Shown here: positions 9,341 to 18,223 of the stretch, in pieces
How positions within the stretch are numbered: the stretch's first letter is position 1
How the letters are laid out: each line of letters starts with the position of its first letter
NCBI RefSeq assembly: GCF_016863095.1
Contig: NZ_BOOF01000003.1
Span: 226,737-290,736, forward strand
Direction of reading: 5' to 3'
DNA: 64,000 bases
Source: Microbispora siamensis
GTDB taxonomy: Bacteria > Actinomycetota > Actinomycetes > Streptosporangiales > Streptosporangiaceae
Program-made: the position numbers and the translations under genes
Notes under the pieces: model-generated
The model's input: the letters and a program-made list of their open reading frames with translations, nothing else
Told to the model about the DNA's origin: nothing
The model's database searches: none

Positions 9341-10095
9341 TGACGGAGATCAGTGGTTCCGACCCGCTTGTCAGGCTGGAGGGAGTCAACAAGCATTTCG
9401 GTCCCCTGCATGTGCTCAGGGACATCGACCTGAGCGTGGGCCGGGGTGAGGTGGTCGTCGTCATCGGCCCCTCCGGCAGCGGCAAGTCCACGTTGTGCCG
9501 GGTGATCAACCGGCTGGAGACGATCGACACCGGGACCATCGTCTTCGACGGCCGGGAACTGCCCGCGGAGGGCAGGGCTCTGGCCCGCCTGCGGTCCGAG
9601 GTCGGGATGGTGTTCCAGTCCTTCAACCTCTTCTCCCACAAGACGATCCTGGAGAACGTCACGCTCGGCCCGACCCGGGTGCGGAAGATCTCCCGGCAGC
9701 AGGCCGAGCAGCGGGGCATGGAACTGCTCGAACGGGTCGGCATCGCCTCACAGGCGGGCAAGTATCCCGCCCAGTTGTCCGGCGGCCAGCAGCAGCGCGC
9801 GGCCATCGCCCGCGCGCTGGCCATGGACCCCAAGATGATCCTTTTCGACGAGCCCACCTCGGCCCTCGACCCCGAGATGGTCCAGGAGGTGCTCGACGTG
9901 ATGACCGGCCTGGCCAAGGACGGCATGACGATGATGGTCGTCACGCACGAGATGGGCTTCGCCCGCCGGGCGGCCAACCGGATCGTGTTCATGGCCGACG
10001 GCCAGATCGTCGAGGAGGGGTCGCCCTCGGAGTTCTTCACCCAGCCGAGCACCGAGCGCGCCCGCGACTTCCTCTCCAAGATCCTCACACACTGA
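9340..10095 (+). CDS. gluA: Glutamate-type amino acid ABC transporter ATP-binding protein
   Basis: ATPase of a polar amino-acid importer (GluA/GlnQ family), 251 aa. Walker A GPSGSGKST at about residue 47, Q-loop VFQSFNLF, signature LSGGQQQR, Walker B ILFDEPTS followed by ALDPE, and the H-loop THEMGFA. First gene of gluA-gluB-gluC-gluD, the actinobacterial glutamate uptake operon. It lies close to miaB and recA as in Streptomyces. ATG 9340 is preferred over an upstream TTG because the leaderless -10 fits it exactly. Specificity for glutamate is inferred from synteny. Confidence 0.93.
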   Translation: MTEISGSDPLVRLEGVNKHFGPLHVLRDIDLSVGRGEVVVVIGPSGSGKSTLCRVINRLETIDTGTIVFDGRELPAEGRALARLRSEVGMVFQSFNLFSHKTILENVTLGPTRVRKISRQQAEQRGMELLERVGIASQAGKYPAQLSGGQQQRAAIARALAMDPKMILFDEPTSALDPEMVQEVLDVMTGLAKDGMTMMVVTHEMGFARRAANRIVFMADGQIVEEGSPSEFFTQPSTERARDFLSKILTH

Positions 10096-10154
10096 TCCTC
10101 AGCTCAGTGATCCCAGCTCACGACAAGCTCCACAAGAAGCGAAAGGTGACGCGG

Positions 10155-10988
10155 ATGCGATTCGGAGCCGGCCTGCTCGCGCTGGCCGCCCTGGCCACCG
10201 GCCTCACGGCCTGCGGCAACTCCGGTGCGGACTCGATCGTCGACAAGGCCAAGAACGACAAGAAGCTCGTCATCGGCATCAAGATCGACCAGCCGGGCTG
10301 GGGACTGAAGAAGCCCGACGGCAGCTACGGCGGGTTCGACGTCGACGTGGCGAGGTACGTCGCCAAGGAACTCGGCGTGCCGGAGAGCGGGATCACGTTC
10401 AAGGAGGCCCAGTCGGCCAACCGTGAGCCGTTCATCCAGCAGGGCCAGGTGGACATGGTCGTGGCGACCTACTCCATCACCGACGAGCGCAAGAAGAAGA
10501 TCTCCTTCGCCGGGCCGTACCTGGTCACCGGGCAGGACATCCTCGTCCGCGCCGACGACACCTCGATCACCGGGGTCGACTCGCTCAAGGACAAGAAGGT
10601 CTGCGGCGCGCAGGGCTCGTCGTCGCCCAAGCGCCTCGCCGAGAAGTTCGGCGCGGAGTGGGAGTCCAAGAACCTCACCCAGCAGCAGGGGTACGGCGCG
10701 TGCCTGCCGCTGCTGGAGAACAAGCAGGTCGACGCGATCTCCACGGACGCGACGATCCTCGCCGGGTTCGCCGCCCAGTTCCCCGGCAAGTTCAAGCTGA
10801 TCGGCCAGCCGTTCAGCGAGGAGAAGTACGGCATCGGCATCAAGAAGGACGACAAGGCCGGCCGCGACGCGATCAACAACGCGATCGAGAAGTTCTTCAA
10901 GGACGGCAGCTGGCGCAAGGCCCTCGACGCCAACCTCGGCGAGTTCGGCAAGTACTTCACCTCGCCGCCGTCCGTCGAACGGTACTAG
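10155..10988 (+). CDS. gluB: Glutamate ABC transporter substrate-binding lipoprotein
   Basis: Lipoprotein of 277 aa with n-region Arg, hydrophobic segment and lipobox LTAC (Cys at about residue 20). It is a type-2 periplasmic-binding fold of the amino-acid family. The conserved ligand-binding stretch ATYSITDERKKKISFAGPY contains the Thr and Arg that bind the alpha-amino/carboxylate groups in this family. A pair of cysteines later in the protein (in KKVCGAQGS and YGACLPLL) may form a disulfide. GAAAGG precedes ATG 10155. It delivers substrate to GluC/GluD. Confidence 0.92.
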   Translation: MRFGAGLLALAALATGLTACGNSGADSIVDKAKNDKKLVIGIKIDQPGWGLKKPDGSYGGFDVDVARYVAKELGVPESGITFKEAQSANREPFIQQGQVDMVVATYSITDERKKKISFAGPYLVTGQDILVRADDTSITGVDSLKDKKVCGAQGSSSPKRLAEKFGAEWESKNLTQQQGYGACLPLLENKQVDAISTDATILAGFAAQFPGKFKLIGQPFSEEKYGIGIKKDDKAGRDAINNAIEKFFKDGSWRKALDANLGEFGKYFTSPPSVERY

Positions 10989-11021
10989 AGCACCGATAGC
11001 GGCACTGGAAGGAGGCCGGCG

Positions 11022-11693
11022 GTGGAGGCCGTCGTCGACGAGCTTCCCGTCATCCTCGGCGCGTTCTGGCTGACGGTGAAGCTCACGGTGGTCAGCGGGG
11101 TGATCTCGCTGGTCTGGGGGATCGTGCTGGCGGCCATGCGCGTCAGTCCGCTGCCGGTGCTGAGAGGGGCGGGCGCGCTGTACGTCAACGTGCTGCGCAA
11201 CACGCCCCTCACACTGATCATCGTGTTCTGCGGTCTCGGCCTGGGCACGGTGATGAACGTCCAGTTCTCCCGGGACGACCTGTCGCTCAACAGCTTCTGG
11301 CTGTCGATCATCGGGTTGTCCGCCTACACCTCCGCCTTCGTGTGCGAGGTCGTCAGGTCCGGGATCAACACCGTGCCGCTCGGGCAGGCGGAGGCGGCCC
11401 GGGCGATCGGGCTGACGTTCCTGCAGACGCTCCGCCTGGTGATCCTCCCCCAGGCGGTGCGCACGGTCATCGCGCCGCTCGGGAGCCTGCTGAACGCGCT
11501 GGTCAAGAACACGACGGTCGCGGCCGCGATCGGCGTCATGGAGGCGGCGCTGCGGATGAAGAACCTGTTCGACGCCCACGGAGACGCGATCATTCCCATC
11601 TTCCTCGGCTTCGCCGCCGGGTTCGTCGTGCTGACCCTGCCCATGAACCTGCTGTCCGGCCGCCTCGCGCGGCGCCTGGCGGTGGTCCGATGA
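11022..11693 (+). CDS. gluC: Glutamate ABC transporter permease
   Basis: Membrane permease of 223 aa, His/Glu/Gln family. Several TM helices are visible, with the EAA loop EAARAIGLTFLQTLRLVILPQA that docks on GluA. GTG 11022 is preceded by GGAAGGAGG, an excellent ribosome-binding site. The last codons overlap the gluD start as ATGA, so translation is coupled. Confidence 0.93.
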   Translation: MEAVVDELPVILGAFWLTVKLTVVSGVISLVWGIVLAAMRVSPLPVLRGAGALYVNVLRNTPLTLIIVFCGLGLGTVMNVQFSRDDLSLNSFWLSIIGLSAYTSAFVCEVVRSGINTVPLGQAEAARAIGLTFLQTLRLVILPQAVRTVIAPLGSLLNALVKNTTVAAAIGVMEAALRMKNLFDAHGDAIIPIFLGFAAGFVVLTLPMNLLSGRLARRLAVVR

Positions 11694-12568
11694 CCGAGCG
11701 CGGCGCCACCGTCCTGTACGACGTCCCGGGCCCGCGCGCCCGCCTGCGCAACAACGCGCTGACCCTCGCGTTCGGCGTCGTCCTGCTGCTGGTCGCGTAC
11801 TTCGTGTGGACCAAGTTCGACGAGAAGGGCCAGTGGGACGGCAAGCTGTGGCAGCCGTTCCTGCGCGCCGACACCTGGACCGAGCTGATCCTGCCCGGCC
11901 TGCTCAACACGCTGGCCGCCGCCGCGGTCGCCGCGGTGCTCGCGCTGCTGTTCGGGGCCGTGTTCGGCATCGCCCGCCTGTCGGACCACCGCTGGGTGCG
12001 AATCCCGGCCGCGGTGGTCGTCGAGGCCTTCCGCGCGGTCCCGGTGCTCATGCTGATCTTCTTCGCCCAGTACGGCGGGAGCCTGGCCGGGCTGGTCGTC
12101 ACCGAGTTCGCGGCCGTGGTCTTCGGCCTCACGGTCTACAACGGGTCGGTCCTGGCCGAGATCGTGCGCGCGGGCATCCTCGCCGTGCCGCGCGGCCAGG
12201 CCGAGGCGGGATCCGCCATCGGCCTGCGCAAGAACCAGGTGATGCGGCTGATCCTGCTGCCGCAGGCGGTCACCGCGATGATGCCCGCGATCGTCAGCCA
12301 GCTCGTGGTGCTGCTCAAGGACACCGCGCTCGGGTTCGTCGTGGCGTACGCCGACCTGCTGAACGCGGGCGCCCGCGTGGTGCCGGCCAACTACGCCAAC
12401 CTGATCCCGTCGGTCATCGTCATCGCGGCGGTCTACATCGCGATCAACCTGGCGCTGGGCTACCTCGCCACGTGGCTGGAACGGCGCAGCAGGCGCAGCC
12501 GCAAGGTCGCGGCCGACCCGGCCGCCGCCGAGGCGGCCGCGGGCGGCGAGGTCGCGCTGATGCGCTGA
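11690..12568 (+). CDS. gluD: Glutamate ABC transporter permease
   Basis: Second permease of 292 aa. Compared with GluC it has an N-terminal cytoplasmic stretch of about 25 residues, an extra first helix with an extracytoplasmic loop (residues 25-70), and a charged C-terminal tail of about 30 residues. EAA loop EAGSAIGLRKNQVMRLILLPQA. Start ATG 11690 overlaps the gluC stop. It forms the heterodimeric channel with GluC. Confidence 0.93.
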   Translation: MTERGATVLYDVPGPRARLRNNALTLAFGVVLLLVAYFVWTKFDEKGQWDGKLWQPFLRADTWTELILPGLLNTLAAAAVAAVLALLFGAVFGIARLSDHRWVRIPAAVVVEAFRAVPVLMLIFFAQYGGSLAGLVVTEFAAVVFGLTVYNGSVLAEIVRAGILAVPRGQAEAGSAIGLRKNQVMRLILLPQAVTAMMPAIVSQLVVLLKDTALGFVVAYADLLNAGARVVPANYANLIPSVIVIAAVYIAINLALGYLATWLERRSRRSRKVAADPAAAEAAAGGEVALMR

Positions 12569-12583
12569 CCCGTAGGGCTCGCG

Positions 12584-12601
12584 GGCAAAGGGATCTTTGC
12601 C
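12584..12601 (+). terminator. Short hairpin after gluD
   Basis: GGCAAAG, GGAT loop, CTTTGCC: a perfect 7-bp stem without a T tract. It could be a weak terminator or processing site that separates gluABCD from the next binding-protein gene. Confidence 0.4.
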
Positions 12602-12647
12602 GTGTCGCTGCTGGCAAGGGGACGCACGCGACCTCGATATTGAGCGC

Positions 12648-13385
12648 GTGTGGCGTGGCGTTGCCGTGGTCGGCGTCCTGGCGGCCGCGTTCCTGACCGG
12701 TGGATGCGGGAACGACGGCACGCTGGTCGTCGCCGTGCGTCCCGGGCAGCCGGGCCTGGTCACCCGGCTCCCCGACGGGCGCTACAGCGGCTTCGACATC
12801 GAGGTCGCGCAGTACGTCGCCAGGGCGCTCGGCTACCGCGACGACCAGGTCGTCTACACGCTCGACACCACGCGGGCCGATCTCGTCGTCGGCGCCACCG
12901 GCCCGCCGGGCTCCCGGTACGTCGCCGGCCCCTACCTCGTCACCAGCACCGACGTCCTCGTCCGGACCGGCGACCTGTCCATCCGCCGCCCGCGCGACCT
13001 CGCCCGCAAGCGCGTCTGCGCCACCCGGGAGTCCGCCGAGCCGCTCGTGAAGAGGTTCGGCACCCGGTGGCGGCGGTTCTTCCTCGCCGAGGCGAACCTG
13101 CCCGCGGCCTGTGCGCCGCTGCTCGCCTCCGGCCGGACCGACGCGATCGTGGCCGACGCCCCCGTGCTCGCCGGGCTGTCGGCGCAGTATCCCGGCAAGT
13201 TCCGGTTCAGCGGCAGGTCTCTGGCCACCGAGAAGTACGGCATCGCCACCGGGACGGCCGCGCTGCGCGACCAGGTCGAGGAGGCGCTGCGCCGGATGTT
13301 CGACGACGGCACCTGGAAGCGCACGGTCATCGACCAGCTCGGCGCGCTCGCCACCCGCTATACCACTCCCCCGTCCCTCGACTGA
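12648..13385 (+). CDS. Second, shortened amino-acid-type solute-binding lipoprotein
   Basis: Lipoprotein of 245 aa homologous in pattern to GluB: hydrophobic leader, lipobox LTGGC, then YSGFDIEVAQYVARALGY and AGPYLVTSTDVLVR as in GluB. It is about 30 residues shorter. It lacks the SANREPF segment and the canonical T-x-T-x-x-R ligand motif, replaced by Gly/Pro-rich GATGPPGSRY. The two cysteines equivalent to GluB remain. GATATT six bases before GTG 12648 suggests a leaderless start. It may be an accessory or repurposed binding protein for the same permease. Ligand unknown. Confidence 0.8.
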   Translation: MWRGVAVVGVLAAAFLTGGCGNDGTLVVAVRPGQPGLVTRLPDGRYSGFDIEVAQYVARALGYRDDQVVYTLDTTRADLVVGATGPPGSRYVAGPYLVTSTDVLVRTGDLSIRRPRDLARKRVCATRESAEPLVKRFGTRWRRFFLAEANLPAACAPLLASGRTDAIVADAPVLAGLSAQYPGKFRFSGRSLATEKYGIATGTAALRDQVEEALRRMFDDGTWKRTVIDQLGALATRYTTPPSLD

Positions 13386-13438
13386 TGCGTTGCCGCATTC
13401 CCGCCCCCGGGGACGGGCCCGTCCGGCAGGATGCGGTC

Positions 13439-15424
13439 ATGCCCCCCACGCCTGGCCCGAGGCCGTTCTCGCCACGGCCGTCGCCCATCTCCACCGCCGA
13501 CGTGGCACGCGCCGGTCTGCGGCTCGGCTTCCCGAGCGTGCTGGGCGCGGAGACGTGGTGGGAGGAGGACCGCCCCGCCGAGGGCGGCCGCCGTACGGTC
13601 GTCCACCGGGCCGCCGACGGCGCACTCACCGACCTGCTTCCCGCGCCCTGGGACGCCCGTACGCGCGTCCACGAGTACGGCGGGCGGTCCTATGTCGTCG
13701 TCCCCGGCCACGGGATCGTGTTCGCGCACCACCCCGACCAGCGGCTCTATCTGGCCCGCCCCCGCGCCGGCGGGGAGCCGGGCCTGGGCGCGGAGCCACC
13801 CCGCCCGATCACGCCGGAGCCCGGCGAGCCGGGCGCGCTGCGCTACGCCGACCTGCGGGTCCAGGACGGCGCGGGCGGCCCGCGGGTGTGGTGCGTACGG
13901 GAACGCCATCACCAGGACGCCAAGGTCACCCGTTCGATCGTGATCGTGGACCCGACCGGGGCCGGCGAGGTCGCCGAAGTGGTCACCGGCAGCGACTTCT
14001 ACGCCTCGCCCACGCCGTCCCCCGACGGCCGGCACCTCGCCTACGTCTGCTGGAACCATCCGCACATGCCCTGGACCGGCACCGAACTACGGGTCACGCG
14101 GCTGTCCGACGGCGCCACGTGGACGGTGATGGGCGGACCGGCCGAGTCGGTCCTCGCGCCGCTGTGGTGCGACGAGCGGCGCCTGTACGCGGTCTCCGAC
14201 CGGTCCGGCTGGTGGAACCTCTACCGGGCCGACATCTCCGGGTCGCCGTGCGAGGCCCTCTGCCCGGCGGAGGAGGAGTTCGCCGGGCCGCTGTGGCAGC
14301 TCGGCGGCCTGCCGTACGCCGTGCTGGGCGACGGGCGGCTCGCGGTGCTGCACGGGCGCGGCGACCTGCGCCTGGGCGTCCTCGACCCGGAGACGGGCAG
14401 GCTGACCGACCTCGACGTCCCTTTCCAGGGGTGGGCGCCCGCGCTGGACGCGGACGGCGACGTGCTCGTCGGCCTCGGCTACCGGGCGGGCGCGCCGCGT
14501 TCGGTCGTCCGGATCGACGCCGCCGACGGCTCCGGTGACGGCTCCGATGACGCGGGTCACGACGGTGACGCCGGTCGTGCCGATCGTGCCGGTCGCGCCG
14601 AGGAGCTGCGACGGGAGATCGACGACGTTCCCGCCCGCGTCCTCCCGGTGCCTCGTGTCGTGGAGTTCGAGGCCGCGGAGTCCGGGGCTACGGAGGCCGG
14701 GGCCGGCATGCGCGTCCACGCGTACCTGTATCCGCCGGAGCAGGCGGACGAGGGCGGCGCGCCGTACGTCGTCTTCGTGCACGGCGGGCCGACCGGGCAT
14801 GCGACGAGCGAGCTCAGCCTGGAGAAGGCGTTCTTCACCAGCCGCGGCATCGGCGTGATCGATGTGAACTACGGCGGATCCAGCGGATACGGCCGGGCCT
14901 ACCGGGAGCGCCTGCGCGGCCGGTGGGGCGTGACCGACGTGGAGGACGTGGTCGCCGCGGCGAAGTGGCTGGTCGCCGAGGGCCTCGCCGACCCCGCCCG
15001 GATCGCCGTACGCGGGGCGAGCGCGGGCGGATGGACGGTCATGGCCGCCTGCGGCGCCTCGGACGTCTTCGCGGGCGGCGTCGCGGTGGCGGGCGTCAGT
15101 GCGCTCGGGCCCCTCGTCGCGGCCACCCACGACTTCGAGTCGCGCTACGTGGAGTGGCTGGTCGGTCCCGAGGACCGGTACGGCGAGCGTGAACCGCTGG
15201 CCCGGGCCGGCCAGGTGAACTGTCCCATGCTGCTCATGCAGGGGCTCGCCGACCCGGTCGTGCCGCCGGCCCAGTCGCAGGCCTTCGCCGAGCGCCTGAT
15301 GGAGCGCGGCGTGCCCTGCACCTTTCTGACGTTCGAGGGCGAGGCCCACGGGTTCCGGCGGCTGGAGACCAAGGCGGCGGCCCTCGCCGCCGAGCTGTCG
15401 TTCTACCTGCAGATCTTCCGGTGA
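13439..15424 (+). CDS. S9 family prolyl oligopeptidase-like peptidase
   Basis: Serine peptidase of 661 aa with an N-terminal beta-propeller (about residues 60-380) and a C-terminal alpha/beta-hydrolase domain. Nucleophile Ser lies in RGASAGGWT, the Asp in QGLADPVVPP and the His in EGEAHGFRR. The oxyanion region is VHGGPTGHAT. No signal peptide, so probably cytoplasmic and acting on short peptides or acyl-peptides (acylaminoacyl-peptidase type). Alternative in-frame ATG at 13385 overlaps the stop of the preceding gene and would add 18 residues. I prefer 13439 because the extension is unlike the family. An insert rich in Asp and Gly interrupts the domain junction near residue 370. Confidence 0.88.
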   Translation: MPPTPGPRPFSPRPSPISTADVARAGLRLGFPSVLGAETWWEEDRPAEGGRRTVVHRAADGALTDLLPAPWDARTRVHEYGGRSYVVVPGHGIVFAHHPDQRLYLARPRAGGEPGLGAEPPRPITPEPGEPGALRYADLRVQDGAGGPRVWCVRERHHQDAKVTRSIVIVDPTGAGEVAEVVTGSDFYASPTPSPDGRHLAYVCWNHPHMPWTGTELRVTRLSDGATWTVMGGPAESVLAPLWCDERRLYAVSDRSGWWNLYRADISGSPCEALCPAEEEFAGPLWQLGGLPYAVLGDGRLAVLHGRGDLRLGVLDPETGRLTDLDVPFQGWAPALDADGDVLVGLGYRAGAPRSVVRIDAADGSGDGSDDAGHDGDAGRADRAGRAEELRREIDDVPARVLPVPRVVEFEAAESGATEAGAGMRVHAYLYPPEQADEGGAPYVVFVHGGPTGHATSELSLEKAFFTSRGIGVIDVNYGGSSGYGRAYRERLRGRWGVTDVEDVVAAAKWLVAEGLADPARIAVRGASAGGWTVMAACGASDVFAGGVAVAGVSALGPLVAATHDFESRYVEWLVGPEDRYGEREPLARAGQVNCPMLLMQGLADPVVPPAQSQAFAERLMERGVPCTFLTFEGEAHGFRRLETKAAALAAELSFYLQIFR

Positions 15425-15434
15425 GCGGGGCCGG

Positions 15435-16106
15435 TCACGCCTCGGCGAGAAGCGTGCGCATCCGGTCGATCTCGATGCGCTGGTCGGCGTCGACATGGGT
15501 GACGAACTGGTTGATCTCTGACTCCTCGCCTCCCCCGTCGCCGAAGAGGCGCTCCACCATGGTCAGCGCTCCCAGGTGGTGCTGGATCATGTACTCGTAG
15601 AAGAGCCGGTCGAACGGCGCCCCCTTGGCCTGCTCCAGTTCGGCGAACTGCTCCTCGCTGAGCATGCCGGGCATGAGCTCTCCGCCGCCGTGGTCGTGCC
15701 CCGCGCCGGAGCCCACGCTCGGCACCTGCTGGAGCCGGGCCCTGAGCCAGCGCACCATCTGGTCGATCTCGTCCTGCTGGGAGATCTCGATCCGCTTGGC
15801 GAAACGCGGGAGGTCCTTGCTCTCGCTGCGCCCGGCGACGAGCGCGGTCATCCGCAGGGCCTGGGAGTGGTGCCGGATCATCCCCTGCATGAACCGCACG
15901 TCGGCGTCGGTGTACTCCCGGCCGTCGGAGCTCGGCACCTCGTCAGCCGGCAGGACCTTGCTGCCCTGTCCCGGCGCGCCCGGCTGCACGACGTTCACCT
16001 TGGCCCGCTCGGGGGTCTCGGCCGTACAGGCGCTGATCGAGGCGGCGGCGAGCACGAGCACGAGCAGCTGCCGGAACGAGGACGGGGAGATCATGCCTGC
16101 ACTCAC
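15435..16106 (-). CDS. DUF305 lipoprotein (copper-associated family)
   Basis: Secreted lipoprotein of 223 aa: hydrophobic leader and lipobox ISAC. The ferritin-like four-helix DUF305 domain contains the duplicated motif FMQGMIRHHSQAL and YEYMIQHHLGAL plus a His/Gly-rich loop (GAGHDHGGGE). Family members are often linked to copper or iron handling outside the membrane, through Met and His ligands. Start is GTG 16106 or ATG 16094; both leave the signal peptide intact. It converges with the peptidase gene with a 10-bp gap. Confidence 0.88.
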   Translation of the reverse strand: MSAGMISPSSFRQLLVLVLAAASISACTAETPERAKVNVVQPGAPGQGSKVLPADEVPSSDGREYTDADVRFMQGMIRHHSQALRMTALVAGRSESKDLPRFAKRIEISQQDEIDQMVRWLRARLQQVPSVGSGAGHDHGGGELMPGMLSEEQFAELEQAKGAPFDRLFYEYMIQHHLGALTMVERLFGDGGGEESEINQFVTHVDADQRIEIDRMRTLLAEA

Positions 16107-16289
16107 TTCTTTGGCGGTTGGGGGATACCGGCCAAACCGGAGGATGTGTAGGGGTATAGCACATTCACCCCAGATTCAGTTAGTGTCCCCCAAACGCCGC
16201 GTAGATCTTTTGGGCTGGGCCGGGCCCCGGGATCTGTCGCACGCGCAATGGGTCACGCCGGCAAGACCAGAAAAGGAGGGGTGCGACCC

Positions 16290-18095
16290 TTGAGAATCAG
16301 CCGTGCGGCAGCACGTTGGGGGCGTGCTGGATTAAGGAAGATCGGAGTCGTCGCCGTTGGGGCGGCCCTGGTGGGCGTCATGCCCGCCACAGCCATGGCG
16401 AGCGACACCGATCCACGAGCCGGCCTGGGGGCCGGATGGCTGGATGCCCAGCAGGCGAGCCAGGGGCTGGAACTGCTGGCCCACCGGGACAAGCCTGAGG
16501 GCTTCTACCAGGCCTCGAGCCCGGGCAACTCGTCGTACGCGAACTCGGACATGGCGTTCAGCGGCAAGTACGCGTTCGTCGGCAACTACACCGGTTTCAA
16601 CATCTACGACGTCTCCACGCCCTCGAACCCGGTCCTGACCACCTCCGTGGTGTGCCCGGGCGGCCAGGGCGACCTGTCGGTGTACGGCAACCTGCTGTTC
16701 ATGTCGGTGGAGGAGACCCGGGGCCGGATCGACTGCGGCACGCAGGGCGCGAGCGGCAGCGTGAACCCGGACCGCTTCCGCGGCGTCCGGGTGTTCGACA
16801 TCAGCGACATCAGCAAGCCGGTCCAGGTGGCGGCCGTCCAGACCTGCCGCGGCTCGCACACGCACACCCTGGTCACCAGCAAGAACGACCCGGGCAACGT
16901 GTACGTCTACGTCCAGGGCACGGCGAGCATCCGCTCGGGTTCCGAGCTCGCGGGCTGCGCCAACACCGCGGCGACCGACCCGAACACGGCCCAGTGGCGC
17001 ATCGAGGTCATCAAGGTGCCGGTGGCGGCGCCGCAGAACGCGGCGATCGTCTCCACGCCGCGCCTGTTCACCGATCCGGCGACCGGGGCGATCAACGGTC
17101 TGCAGAACACCCCGCAGACCCCGCGGCACCCGTCCGGCTCGGCCTGGTCGCCGTCGCCCGTCACCACCCACTGCCACGACATCACGGCCTACCCCGAGAT
17201 CGGCCTCGCGGCCGGGGCGTGTGCGGGCAACGGGATCCTGATCGACATCTCCGACCCGGCCAACCCCAAGCGGCTCGACGCGGTGACGGATCCGAACTTC
17301 GCGTACTGGCACTCGGCCACGTTCAACAACGACGGGACGAAGGTCGTCTTCACCGACGAGTGGGGCGGCGGCAGCGGGGCGCGTTGCCGGGTCACCGACG
17401 AGCCGTCGTGGGGCGCGGACGCCATCTTCGACATCGTCGACGGCAAGCTGAAGTTCCGCAGCTACTACAAGCTGCCGGTGCCGCAGACGAACCAGGAGAA
17501 CTGCGTCGCGCACAACGGGTCGCTCGTTCCCGTGCCCGGCCGGGACATCATGGTCCAGGCCTGGTATCAGGGCGGTGTCTCGGTGTTCGACTTCACCGAC
17601 TCGGCCAACCCGCATGAGATCGCGTACTTCGACCGGGGTCCGGTCAGCGCGGCCTCTCTGCTCCTGGGTGGTTTCTGGTCCGCGTACTACTACAACGGCC
17701 ATGTCTACGGCAGCGAGATCGCCCGCGGGTTCGACGCGTTCGCGCTGACCCCGAGCGAGCACCTGGACCAGGCCGAGATCGACGCGGCGGCCACGGCCAC
17801 CTTCGACCGGTTCAACACCCAGCACCAGCCCCGGGTGACGTGGCCGGCGAGCTTCCCGCTGGTGCGCGCCTACTACGCGCAGGCGCTGCGCACCGGCACC
17901 GTGAAGAAGAACGTGGCCGACAATGTGCGGAAGTTCGTCGACCGGGCCGAGCGGTTCACGGACGGGCCGCAGAAGAACGCCGCCGTGGCGCAGCTTCGGG
18001 CCGTCTCCCACCAGCTCGACACCTCCGTCGGCGCGCAGGCGACGCTGGCGAAGGCGCTCAACGACCTCGCCGACGCGCTCAGCCTGAAGGCCTGA
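16290..18095 (+). CDS. Secreted LVIVD-repeat (beta-propeller) protein
   Basis: Exported protein of about 601 aa. The signal peptide has arginines at the front, a hydrophobic core VVAVGAALVGVM and a probable cleavage after AMA. The body is built of LVIVD-type propeller blades (for example FNIYDVSTPSNPVL, VRVFDISDISKPVQ, ILIDISDPANPKRL, VSVFDFTDSANPHEI). About six cysteines could form disulfides. The C-terminal about 110 residues form a separate alpha-helical region. TTG 16290 was chosen because AAAGGAGG lies ten bases before it; in-frame GTG 16281 is only one base from that site. Function unknown, probably a surface scaffold. Confidence 0.87.
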   Translation: MRISRAAARWGRAGLRKIGVVAVGAALVGVMPATAMASDTDPRAGLGAGWLDAQQASQGLELLAHRDKPEGFYQASSPGNSSYANSDMAFSGKYAFVGNYTGFNIYDVSTPSNPVLTTSVVCPGGQGDLSVYGNLLFMSVEETRGRIDCGTQGASGSVNPDRFRGVRVFDISDISKPVQVAAVQTCRGSHTHTLVTSKNDPGNVYVYVQGTASIRSGSELAGCANTAATDPNTAQWRIEVIKVPVAAPQNAAIVSTPRLFTDPATGAINGLQNTPQTPRHPSGSAWSPSPVTTHCHDITAYPEIGLAAGACAGNGILIDISDPANPKRLDAVTDPNFAYWHSATFNNDGTKVVFTDEWGGGSGARCRVTDEPSWGADAIFDIVDGKLKFRSYYKLPVPQTNQENCVAHNGSLVPVPGRDIMVQAWYQGGVSVFDFTDSANPHEIAYFDRGPVSAASLLLGGFWSAYYYNGHVYGSEIARGFDAFALTPSEHLDQAEIDAAATATFDRFNTQHQPRVTWPASFPLVRAYYAQALRTGTVKKNVADNVRKFVDRAERFTDGPQKNAAVAQLRAVSHQLDTSVGAQATLAKALNDLADALSLKA

Positions 18096-18140
18096 GCGCG
18101 TGATCAGGGGGCGTCCCACCGGGCCGCCCCCGCACGAACC

Positions 18141-18167
18141 GGGCCCCCGCCCAGTGGGCGGGGGCCC
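18141..18167. terminator. Strong bidirectional terminator
   Basis: A perfect 12-bp GC stem (GGGCCCCCGCCC and its complement) with loop AGT and a TTGGTCTT tail on the + strand. It lies between the convergent LVIVD gene and rny and can serve both. Confidence 0.85.
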
Positions 18168-18223
18168 TTGGTCTTGGCGAGCATGCGACGCGACGCCGTC
18201 TTGGGCACCGGCGGGGTGGGGTT

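Noticed and set aside
13385..13438. Longer start of the S9 peptidase overlapping the previous stop
   Set aside because: The added 18 residues are unlike the family; possible translational coupling keeps it as an alternative only.
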